Source: Bathynomus jamesi
Lineage: Eukaryota; Arthropoda; Malacostraca; Isopoda; Cirolanidae
DNA length: 64,000 bases
Assembly: GCA_023014485.1 (NCBI GenBank)
Contig: JAJOZX010000483.1
Coordinates: forward strand, 1,089,501-1,153,500
Direction: 5' to 3'
A program made the position numbers and the translations under genes. This document shows, in pieces, positions 9,663 through 18,530 of this stretch. The notes under the pieces are model-generated. The model ran no database searches, was not told the DNA's origin, and saw nothing but the letters and a program-made list of their open reading frames with translations. The first letter of the stretch is position 1; the number at the start of each line of letters is the position of its first letter.

Positions 9663-10213
9663 CAGGGTGCGGCATAAGTCGCTTTATCGAGAATAATGAA
9701 ATCACCTTGCGAAGAATAATATTTATTTATTAAAGAAATTGTTCAAAGTGTCCTCCATCATGTTTAATACACACGTTACATCTTTGAACCACTGAACAAC
9801 AAATAGTACGAAACAGTTCTTTGTTATTATTCAACGTCTCGAACTCTTGACGTACCAGTCTTCATGTGATCGAAGTTCCGAGGTTTCTGGCCATAGACTC
9901 TATCTTTGATAATACCCGACATTGAATAATCAATGTGATATGATTATTCAGTGTGGGGTATAATCAAAGATAGACTCTACGACCAGAAACCGTGGGACTT
10001 CGATCGCATGAAGACTTTGATACGCCAAGAGTTCGAGACGTTGAATAATAACAAAGAACTGTGTCGTGCTATTTGATATTCAGTGGTTCAAAGATGTAAC
10101 GTGTGTATTGAACATGATGGAGGACACTGAACAATTTCTGAAATAAATAATAAATATTATTCTTCGCAAGGTGATTTCATTGTTATCAGTAAAGCAACTT
10201 ATGCCACACCCTG
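9663..10213. mobile_element. Palindromic mariner-derived element (551 bp)
   Basis: The outer ends are CAGGGTGCGGCATAAG and, from the other side, CAGGGTGTGGCATAAG, each next to TA. The whole element is an inverted repeat with its centre near 9937 and a loop of about 10 nt between gaataatc and gattattc. Each arm carries the same mariner 3' coding end in opposite orientation (minus arm: VQRCNVCIKHDGGHFEQFL; plus arm: CNVCIEHDGGH with decay). Arms differ by scattered substitutions, so the palindrome is old. Confidence 0.88.
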
Positions 10214-10215
10214 TA

Positions 10216-10687
10216 TATTCATCAAGAAATTGTGATACTTTAGAAATAATAAATTACCCGTTCCTCATTTTTTTTTTTTTTTTTTCCACTTTCAACCCTA
10301 TTTTCTGATGCTATTTTTCATTTCTCTAAACTAAAATGTATTATTCTGAAATGTAATAAACATTAACTAAATAAAAAAGCTGGGTTTTTTTATGGGGGGA
10401 TGTGGGGGTCGTCAAACCAAAAAGATTCTGTTTCTTTAATCCTAAGAAAATACGCTATACCAATGTAAATTTCGACTTTGCCCGAATGTTGACGGATGAA
10501 AGCAACATCTCTAAAACTTGCCAAGTTGGGCACTTGATCTGTGACAAGAATAAGCTTGTCAAGAAAGAAAAATGTCGCTAGTTTGTCTTATTGTTGATAA
10601 AAAACTTGGATGCTCACTTTTGTGTTTAAATAGATTCTTTCATATTTATTGATAATAAAAATGAATCAGAAATTTATTTAAGGATTA
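10216..10687. other. Unannotated AT-rich spacer
   Basis: Holds a poly-T run (10267-10285) and G-rich bits near 10390. I recognise no gene or element end here. Confidence 0.5.
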
Positions 10688-10705
10688 TATATATATATAT
10701 ATATA
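10688..10705. repeat. (TA)n array at the outer end of a SINE hairpin
   Basis: Simple TA repeat directly abutting the left arm of the hairpin at 10706. It corresponds to the 3' tail of the inverted SINE half. Confidence 0.9.
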
Positions 10706-10950
10706 ACGTAAAGAACGACGCTTGTATAGGAGATATTCCGCGCAAGACGAGAAAGAGAAAACAACAAATGAAAAAATGAAGTACCACCTGGGAATCGAAC
10801 CCGGGATCTTCCGATTGCCGGTTATCGCGTCTGACCGGCAATCGGAAGATCCCGGGTTCGATTCCAGGTGGTACTTCATTTTTTCATTTGTTGTTTTCTC
10901 TTTCTCGTCTTGCGCGGAATATCTCCTATACAAGCGTCGTTCTTTACGTT
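10706..10950. mobile_element. Fold-back tRNA-derived SINE (hairpin H1)
   Basis: Arms 10706-10822 and 10834-10950 (117 nt each) are inverted copies with very few differences, around an 11-nt loop. Each arm runs from the tRNA-like B-box (GGGTTCGATTCC) outward through ttcattttttcatttg, tcttgcgcggaatat and gcgtcgttctttacg. The right side continues with a longer tail (to about 10983). The inner breakpoint of the left arm falls exactly at accggcaatc of the tRNA-like anticodon region, as in the hairpin at 42198-42454. Confidence 0.92.
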
Positions 10951-10989
10951 ATTTATACTGCGTGTTCTTTGCAGTTGAATGTATATAAT

Positions 10990-11242
10990 GTTACGGCAAG
11001 CGGGAGGTGCCCCCTTGGGGCATTGGTTTCTGCGAGTATGTAGAGGAATTACGGCATTTGGAAGAGTGGAGTCCATTGTGTAGTGGTTATCGCGTCTGAC
11101 CGGCAATCGGAAGATCCCGGGTTCGATTCCCAGGTGGTACTTCATTTTTTCATTTGTTGTTTTCTCTTTCTCGTCTTGCGCGGAATCTCCTATACAAGCG
11201 TCGTTCTTTACGTTATTTATACTGCGTGTTCTTTGCAGTTGA

Positions 11243-11248
<6 letters not shown>
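10990..11248 (+). mobile_element. tRNA-derived SINE, full-length-like copy
   Basis: A 5' leader (cggcaagcgggaggtgcccc) is followed by a tRNA-like body at about 11070-11140. The body has an A-box-like tagtggttatcgcg, an anticodon-stem pair tctga/tcgga and a B-box ggttcgattcc. A unique tail ending gcagttgaatg runs into (TA)n at 11249-11290. The (TA)n at the 3' end appears to be the SINE tail. Transcription would be by RNA polymerase III from the internal boxes (family knowledge). Confidence 0.85.
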
Positions 11249-11289
<41 letters not shown>

Positions 11290-11293
<4 letters not shown>

Positions 11294-11432
11294 AACTGCA
11301 AACAACACACAGTATAATTAATGTAAATAACGACGCTTGTGTAGAAGAGCGTTCCGCACAAGATGAGGAGGGAGAACGAACAAATGCGTCGTTCTTTACA
11401 TTAATTATACTGTGTGTTGTTTGCAGTTAAAA
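11290..11432. mobile_element. Fold-back SINE tail (hairpin H2)
   Basis: Arms 11290-11336 and 11386-11432 (47 nt each, one mismatch seen) are inverted copies of the SINE 3' region (gcgtcgttctttaca... gcagttaaaa). The 49-nt loop is the next, more 5' part of the inverted copy. Both outer ends lead into TA-rich sequence. Here the fold-back point lies in the SINE tail, not in the tRNA part. Confidence 0.88.
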
Positions 11433-11448
11433 TGTATATATACTGTAT

Positions 11449-11692
11449 GTACGGCATGCGAAGGTGCCTCCTCAGGGCATTGGTTTCTGCTCGTATGTAG
11501 GAGAATTACGACTTCTGATTGATCGAGGTCCATGGTGTAGTGGATAGCATATCTGACCGGCAATCGAAAGATCCCAGGTTCGATTCCCGGGTGGTACCTC
11601 ATTTTTCATTTGCTCGTTCTCCCTCCTCATCTTGTGCGGAACGCTCTTCTACACAAGCGTCGTTCTTTACATATATATATATATATATATAT
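11449..11692 (+). mobile_element. tRNA-derived SINE, second full-length-like copy
   Basis: Same layout as 10990-11248. Leader cggcatgcgaaggtgcctcc, tRNA-like body at 11530-11600 (tagtggatagcatatctg, ggttcgattcc), tail ending cgtcgttctttac, then (TA)n at 11672-11692. Compared with the first copy the last 30 bases of the tail are missing, so the TA array starts earlier. Confidence 0.85.
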
Positions 11693-11694
11693 AA

Positions 11695-13930
11695 CGTTCT
11701 TGTTTTTATCATGCACTGAAAAGTAGGCCTATGTTTGTGTGATAGAATTTTGTTCTTATACATTATGTTTTAAGTACAGTAGTTTGTTGGTTATATATAT
11801 ACACCTTAGAAAGAGTTCGTACGCTTAATTCTTTTTTTTATGTGTGCACACTACACCAAATTAGATTATTTGCCTTCGGAACACAAAGTCCGTTTACAAA
11901 CGTGGGATCACTGTTCAGTCTTGGGCTGAATTTACCTTTGTAAACAGAAGAGAGTGTTGATGTCTTTCTCAATTAATTTTTACACACACCTAAATCCCAG
12001 AGACAGTTTCATTTAGAGGAAGAAATAAAAATGACCGTGTCATGTACCTCACAAATTAGACTAAATGCGTATAATCTTTGCACCCATTCTTTGCTAAAAA
12101 AAATGGCAATAATTTGATCACGACCTTTAGAAGCTGGTATAAATGACCTTTATTCACTTATCCATAACGTAACAAAAGGTGAGTATAAATGTTTAGCATA
12201 TCTAAAATCAGTCTTTGATATTTTTTATAAAACATAAAAACTGTCCTTTTTCACATAAACTGCAGACTATATGAGTCTAGTTTTTCCCTCATGAAGACTC
12301 GCAAAAGTTAACAGGAAAGGTTTTTTTTCAAATATTTTTAATATTTTTATCAAATGTTGAAGTTTATTTCACTTTTTTATATAACTTTCATATTTATAAA
12401 TTTTAGGCTACCATTTAATATTCTGATGAAAATAAAAGCTACAGAAGCATATACAAAATAATATAGGATTTAAGTTGTGAAAATATTTCCTTCTTCTGAT
12501 TGGTCAGCCTTTGGAAAAAATGAAACGTGGTTTCTGATTGGATGATTCATAATCTGTAACCTAACTTTCTGAATGCATATTACTGAGAGAAGTACAGATC
12601 CCGCCCCTGTATGACGAGATTTCTGTGAAACTGACAAATATTTTCAAAAATCAATCTATGACTATTCCTTAAGGATTTTATATACAATGCTGAAATGTAA
12701 CTTAATAAAATACTCATGTCGCGCCGACTTTATCTATCACACGATATTTGGAGGGATGATAACTAAGGACTCAGGAAACTCTTGATGGTCCCAATCAGTT
12801 CGGTTGTTGCAGAAACCATCGAGTCTGTAATTTGCAAGAATTACCACATCTAATAAAGCGGATCATGTTTCTCACCTTTCTTTCCTATACATATAGTTCA
12901 GGATGGATCAAAACAATGCGTATTTCTTAATTAAATCAAATCCATTGAAGTGATAAATACAGAACAACAAATTAATTACAATCAAGTGGAATAGTTTCAC
13001 AGTTAAAATGATATAAAATGAAAGAGTTTGGTGATATGAAGTGGACGTTATTTTTTTGCACTCCCTTCTATTGGTACACGAAGAACAGTTATGGGATATT
13101 CTTTATAAAAATACAGATAATACGGAGGAACAAACACGTTCAATAAACAGTGTCTGAATTAACTCATAATCATTACTTGATAAATTTCACAATAAGTTAC
13201 TGTAGGAGCACAATATATTTGCGGACGAGGGAGTGTCACTCCAGTTTCATAGAGTTTCATGGGCGATTGCTTAGGGGGGTGGGGAGGTCTTGGCACGACG
13301 GCTGACGGATTAGCAAGAACAGGCCACCTGTGCCAGGGGTGACCTAGGCATGAGGGCCGCAAAAGTGATAAGAGCCTCGAAATAGCTTTTGCTCGAGGCT
13401 ATATAATTTTGGTAGGTTGGAGATTTTAGAGTTCAGGAACAACCTAACTAATTGGAGTACGATTAAGCCATGTCCTGAGGCGAACTTTTGCCCGAGAATT
13501 GACGTTGAAAAGTACCAGATGTCGGAGTGTATGATCGGACAAGAATCTTGAGAAAAAGTGAACAGGGAAACCGTCCATAAAAAGTAATGAGGGATAGAAA
13601 GACTTGGTTAAACGAAGCGACAATTAATATTATAAAATATGCGTTTGTTTTGAACTGTAAGGGTTACGATGTCATCTATAGATTTGGGAGGGAAAGAGTT
13701 TTGGGATATGTGGTCACCGCAACTAATGTTAGCCACACATACTATATTGAAAACAGCAAGCGTTCAGAGATGTAAAAATCTTAAGTTTTTAATTAGGCTA
13801 TATGAAGGAAAAATATATTTATTATAACGAACTCATTAGGCACATGGAATTTTATGACCAATGTGACACTCATATCTTACAGTAAGAAAAACTAAAATTT
13901 TCAACTTTTTTCACTCATACGAGTATATAA
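11695..13930. other. 2.2-kb AT-rich stretch with no recognised gene or repeat
   Basis: No long open frame with family motifs, no terminal repeats and no tRNA-like boxes were seen on either strand. It may be unique host intergenic or intronic DNA. It has no obvious relative elsewhere in the window. Confidence 0.5.
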
Positions 13931-13933
13931 ATA

Positions 13934-14870
13934 CGTGGTGGGTAAAAAAAAAAGTGACCCCTTAGAGGTAAACTGTCACACTAAAAAAAGCAAGGGGACT
14001 AGACCTCCCAAACTTCATGGATGCTTACCTTAGCATGTTGTTCGTCTTAATTGAGAAGTTGCTCGATGTGTCCCCCTTCCTGTTCAATGCAGGCCTCCAA
14101 ACGTGGACGCCACTGATCATTACACCTGTTTACATATCGTTGAGACACCTTCTCCCAGACGAGCAGAATTCTTTCGCGTAGTTCATCTATGTCTCTTATA
14201 TTGGTACCAGGGATGTAAATTTTGGACTTCAAGGCTTCCCAAACATCATAATCTAATGGTGAAAGATCGGGGCTACTAGCCGGCCACATATTGGGTTCGA
14301 TAAAATCCGGTGTTTCGTTCTCAAGGAATGTGACAGTTTGGCGTGCTCTGTGAGCAGGGGCTCCATCTTGTTGAAACGTATACCTTTCAGCACTAATTCG
14401 TCGAATATCAGTTAGATAGAGTGAAAGATATACTTTCCAACAAGATGGAGCCCCTGCTCACAGAGCACGCCAAACTGTCACATTCCTTGAGACCGAAGCA
14501 CCAGATTTTATCGAACCCAATATGTGGCCGGCTAGTAGCCCCAATCTTTCACCACTAGATTATGGTGTTTGGGAAGCCCTAAAGTCCAAAGTTTACATCC
14601 CTGGTACCAATATAAGCGACATAGATGAACTACTCGAAAGAATTCTGCTCGGCTGGGAGGTGTCACAACGATATGTAAACAGATGTATTGATCAGTGGTG
14701 TCCACGTTTGGAGGCCTGCTTTGAGCAGGAAGGAAACACATCGAGCAACTTCTCAATTAAGACGAACAACATGCTAAGGTAAGCATCTACGAAGTTTGGG
14801 AGTTCTAGTCCCGTTACTTTTTTTTAATATGACAGTTTACTTCTAAGGGGTCATTTTTTTACCCACCCTG
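13934..14870. mobile_element. Palindromic mariner element of DD37D type (937 bp)
   Basis: Outer ends are CGTGGTGGGTAAAA and, inward from the right, CAGGGTGGGTAAAAAA, each next to TA. Arms 13934-14382 and 14429-14870 are inverted copies around a 46-nt loop. Each arm encodes the 3' half of a transposase: minus arm QQDGAPAHRARQTVTFLENE, PNMWPASSPDLSPLDY, CIEQEGGHIEQLL; plus arm the same with indels. From the D of QDGAPAH to the D of PLDY there are 37 residues between. The 5' half of the gene is absent from both arms. Confidence 0.9.
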
Positions 14871-14924
14871 TATATATACACACACACGAGTGTGTGTGTA
14901 TATATATATAAGAGTTTGTTGTGG

Positions 14925-15040
14925 GACAGTTCATGATAGCAAGTAGTGTGCCTGCAAAAAGGTCGAGTGCAATTACAATGCAACGTTGCATGCAACATGA
15001 TGAGAGTGTCACACGAACGCATTGTCACAGCAGACGAGAC
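14925..15040 (+). repeat. Dispersed repeat shared with 36495-36580 (reverse)
   Basis: The stretch with gcaagtagtgtgcctgcaaa and caacatgatgagagtg matches the complement of 36495-36580 with a handful of changes. It lies just upstream of the mariner fragment at 15048, but no coding match to mariner is evident in it. Its nature is unknown. Confidence 0.6.
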
Positions 15041-15047
15041 ATAGGTT

Positions 15048-15300
15048 CATCACCGTACTCTGGAAACAAAACGTGCCAGCATGGAATGGGAACACCTTGG
15101 GTCCCCGCGACCAAAGAAGTTCAAGATTGTGAGGTCCGCTGGCAAAGTGATGGTTACCGTGTTTTGGGACCACAAAGACATTTTAATCGCAGACTTCATG
15201 CAAAAAGGCACAACAATCAATGCAGCTGCATATTGTTCAACACTGGAAGTTTACGAGCGGCCATTAAACGTAAACGTCCTGGACTGCTCCGTAGGGCAGG
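15048..15300 (+). pseudogene. Mariner transposase fragment (irritans/mauritiana-like)
   Basis: The plus strand reads TLETKRASMEWEHLGSPRPK, KFKIVRSAGKVMVTVFWD, then IADFMQKGTTINAAAYCSTL. This is the central part of a classical mariner transposase. Both flanking catalytic segments and the termini are lost. About 180 bases downstream (15300-15499) show nothing recognisable. Confidence 0.85.
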
Positions 15301-15499
15301 GCACTGTTCCAGTCGAGCCGCTATGTTCAATTGCTCGTATAACCAATGTACGGTAGATGGCAGCCGAATCGACGTGCAGTGTTGTCATCAATGATTAAGA
15401 ATTCACCTGATACAAATATAATCAATGTAGGTCCTTTAGTTACGAAATTATACGTCGTGTAAACTTATTTTCCGACCGACCCTCCTATATATGTATGTG

Positions 15500-16293
15500 G
15501 GTGTGTAAATGTGGGTAGCCCAAAATAAAACACAAGGAAGAGAGAGAGAAGGTCCATCCATTCGTAGCCATGGAGCATCGCATAATGGTGTCTTGAGCAT
15601 CAGAGCCATCAGGCTTAGAAGACAACCATTCGCCTCAGAGCCAGTCGTATAGGGCGTACACAGTTATTTACGTACATATAAATTAGAATTAGCATCGCTT
15701 TGCCTCAAAAAACACACACGTAACGGTGAATTAACGCAGTTGTACCTCAAAAAATACACGAGAACCCTTAGAATACCTCACAACTACAAATAGCCCCATC
15801 TCAACAAACACATAACGTACACGGTAAATTAAAACATTTCTATTATATTAAAATAGATGCAAGCCCTTACAACACCTCACATACCCATTCATACACAGCC
15901 TCATATCAAAAGTACATGCCATACCTCAACCATAGAGAGAACCACCACCACCACCCATTAGACCGAAAAAGGCCTTAGGCATTGTCAAGATAATATAATT
16001 ACCAAAATGAAACACTGTAAATCAAATTTAAAGCAAAAACAAAATTTTTGCTTCTATCTAGAAATATATCTTTAATTCTTATTATAAAAAATATAAATAT
16101 AATTTTATAATAAAACTAGATTTTAGGTTTAGGACTAACTTATTCATTTTTTATAAAAATATTCTATTTTTGAATGGATCCTGTGTTTCACAATATATAA
16201 AAAGTCGGCAAGCAGCTGTCAATTAATTTCAGAAATAAATACATGGATATGTATAAGGACTAATATATACAGGAAAAATATATATATAAATAC
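15500..16293 (+). repeat. Repeat R, uninterrupted copy
   Basis: A non-coding, AT-rich block of about 0.8 kb matches the reverse complement of 36245-32590 after two insertions are removed from that copy. Shared landmarks: gtgtaaatgtgggtag at the left, ggtccatccattcgtagcca, cctcacatacccattcatac, and aaaaagtcggcaagcagc at the right. It carries no transposase or RT motifs. It gives the empty site for both insertions in the other copy. Confidence 0.85.
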
Positions 16294-16542
16294 GTTACAT
16301 TAAAAATTATTTTTATAAAAAATATTAAAAGGGTTTAATAATTTTTGCATGTTAAGTAGAAAAGTCATATTCTTTCGTTAAATGTTGATAGACTTTGAAT
16401 TATTTGATATTTTAGTCTGAAAACGTGTTTGCATATAGATAAATACATATGTTTTATTGTGTATTAGTTTTATTAAAATTAAATGACAAATGTTGATTTT
16501 ATAGCCTTTTTAAAATGTACCCTGTTTTTTATGGCACACCCG

Positions 16543-16543
<1 letters not shown>

Positions 16544-16584
<41 letters not shown>

Positions 16585-16616
16585 TATAATTATATATATA
16601 TATATATATATATATT
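16544..16616. repeat. (TA)n array upstream of the Penelope-like element
   Basis: Long, slightly interrupted TA repeat. It abuts the truncated 5' side of the element that starts near 16630. Confidence 0.9.
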
Positions 16617-16629
16617 TAATATATAATAT

Positions 16630-18530
16630 TTAGGACCGACCTAAAGATAATAAAAAATGATACTTACTCTCAGTTGTTCGCATCTGGTGCTAATCTTGCT
16701 CAATTATACTGTCTGCCTAAAATCCATAAAGCTGGAACACCTCTCCGTCCTATTTAGCTTCGTATAACTTACCCACCTTTCAATTGGCAAAATTTGTTGT
16801 TCGTCTCCTGTCCCCCTTTGCGAAAAATGTTTACACTATAAATAACTCGTTTGAATTCCAAAAAGAACTCCTGGGTAAAACTTCGATTCAAAAAAGTTTT
16901 TGTCAGTTTTGATGTAAAGTCACTTTTCACAAATGTACCTGTATCTGAAAACTATTGCCATTATTTTAGATAGGGTTTTTAGCTCAGTTGATATTTTCAT
17001 GGTTTTTCATTGTCTCATTTGAAGGAACTTTTAGAATTGGTCTTCAAACAATGCTATTTCACTTTCAACAATAAGGTTTACCAACAAATTGATGGGGTAG
17101 GGATGGGATCACCAGTCGGACCGTTAGCAGCTGACTTTTTAGACTCATTTAGAAAGTGTAATTTTTAGACAATCTCCCACTCATCTCAAGCCAATTTTCT
17201 ATCGACGCTTCGTTGATGATTCGATAGCAGTCTTTGATAATGCGGTACAAGCGCAACAATCTTTAACTTCCTAAATTCTTTGCACCCCAATATAACGTTA
17301 CAATGGAAACGGAGCAAAATGGCTCCCTCCCCTTCTAGATCTTTTAATTTCGAAAAACGGTGATTCTATTACTACATCAGTTATAGGAAACCACTTTCAC
17401 TGGTTTGGGCATGAATTTTTTTAGTTTTACTGATTTCAACTATAAGATGTCTTGTATTAAACTCTCCTGTTCAGAGGATAATTTGGACCTCTAATTTTAC
17501 CTTACTTAATGATGAATTTAATAATCTAAGATCATACTTTACTAATAATAGTTTTCCTGTTCAATATGTAGACAAACTAATTAGATCCTTCTTAAATAAT
17601 GTTTATAGCCCTCAACTTCCATGTATTACAGTGCCGAGGATATAAAAATTTCTTGGTACCTGAAATGGTCCCTTGAATAAGGAATTAAGCTTAAATTTAC
17701 AAAATTGTTAAGGAAATTTTTTATCATACTGATTTCGCATCATATTATTAATAAAACGTCTTTAGGTAGCTTTTCTCAGCGAAGGATCGAACCCCTGACT
17801 CGTGCGTAGCGGTGTTGATATTTATTTACCTGCCCCAGGTGTCTCCTTGGGAATTACATCGGCAGCACTGTTCGCTCTCTCAGGGCTAGATTTTATTCGC
17901 ATATGGGAATAAGTGGCCGAACAGGTAAAATTTTAAAAACTAAGGAAGCCTCGAGTATTCGTGAACATAGCATCAAATGCAAAATTGATGTCACTTTAGA
18001 CAATTTTAAAATTCTTGGTTGTAATACTTGTCCCAACTCACTAAGATTTTAGAATCCCTTTTCATTAAAGCATTGTCCCTAGTCTGAATGTTGACTCATC
18101 GTCCGTCCCTCTCAATTTGCTATGATCCCTCCTCCTTCCCCAATTCCTATAATCCCTCCTTCCCCTATCTCCCTCGCCATCCTTCGTTCCCGTTTCCTCT
18201 GCTCAAATTAGTCGGCCTCGGATACTGCTGTGTAAGGTAGATAGCTCCATTGTTCCAGTGTACTATTGGTAATTTTTCCAGTGTATTAATTCACATTTAC
18301 TACATGTATTTAAAAATAACTTTCTTAATTTTTATATGTAAATCTGTATAACTTAGAACTTAACCCTCTTTTCTCAGTCTTTTAAAATTTGTCTTTACGA
18401 ATAGGTTATAGAAATTTCTGTTTGTTTTTCATTCAATATTGATTTTAATTTCACATTGTTATTAAACAGCCTGAAGATGAGCGTATTGCTCGAAACGTTG
18501 CGCAATAAAGAAGACTTTTCATGGCATTTA
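16630..18530 (+). mobile_element. Penelope-like element with reverse transcriptase and GIY-YIG endonuclease, decayed
   Basis: RT motifs in order: LYCLPKIHKAGTPLRPI (16701-16760), FVSFDVKSLFTNVPV (about 16900-16945), VYQQIDGVGMGSPVGPLAAD (17070-17140) and KPIFYRRFVDDSIAVF (17187-17240). Downstream, YLFTCPRCLLGNYIGSTV and RSLRARFYSHMG (17835-17925), then IREHSIKC and FKILGCNTC (17960-18035), form a GIY-YIG nuclease. Several stops and frameshifts break both domains. The 3' end carries ctgaagatgagcg...gctcgaaacg and an AATAAA (about 18470-18515). The 5' part is missing. Confidence 0.88.
18455..18515 (+). ncRNA. Hammerhead-like core at the Penelope 3' end (hypothesis)
   Basis: CTGAAGAT, then stem gagc-gtatt-gctc, then GAAACG. 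This follows the order CUGANGA, stem II, GAAA of a hammerhead ribozyme core, except for one extra T after the first box. Penelope-like elements are known to carry hammerhead motifs. Stems I and III could not be demonstrated by eye, so this is a weak call. Confidence 0.3.

Noticed and set aside
11070..11145. Functional tRNA gene
   Set aside because: A- and B-boxes and an anticodon-like stem are present, but there is no closed acceptor stem, position 33 is not T, and the unit continues into a SINE tail found in several copies.
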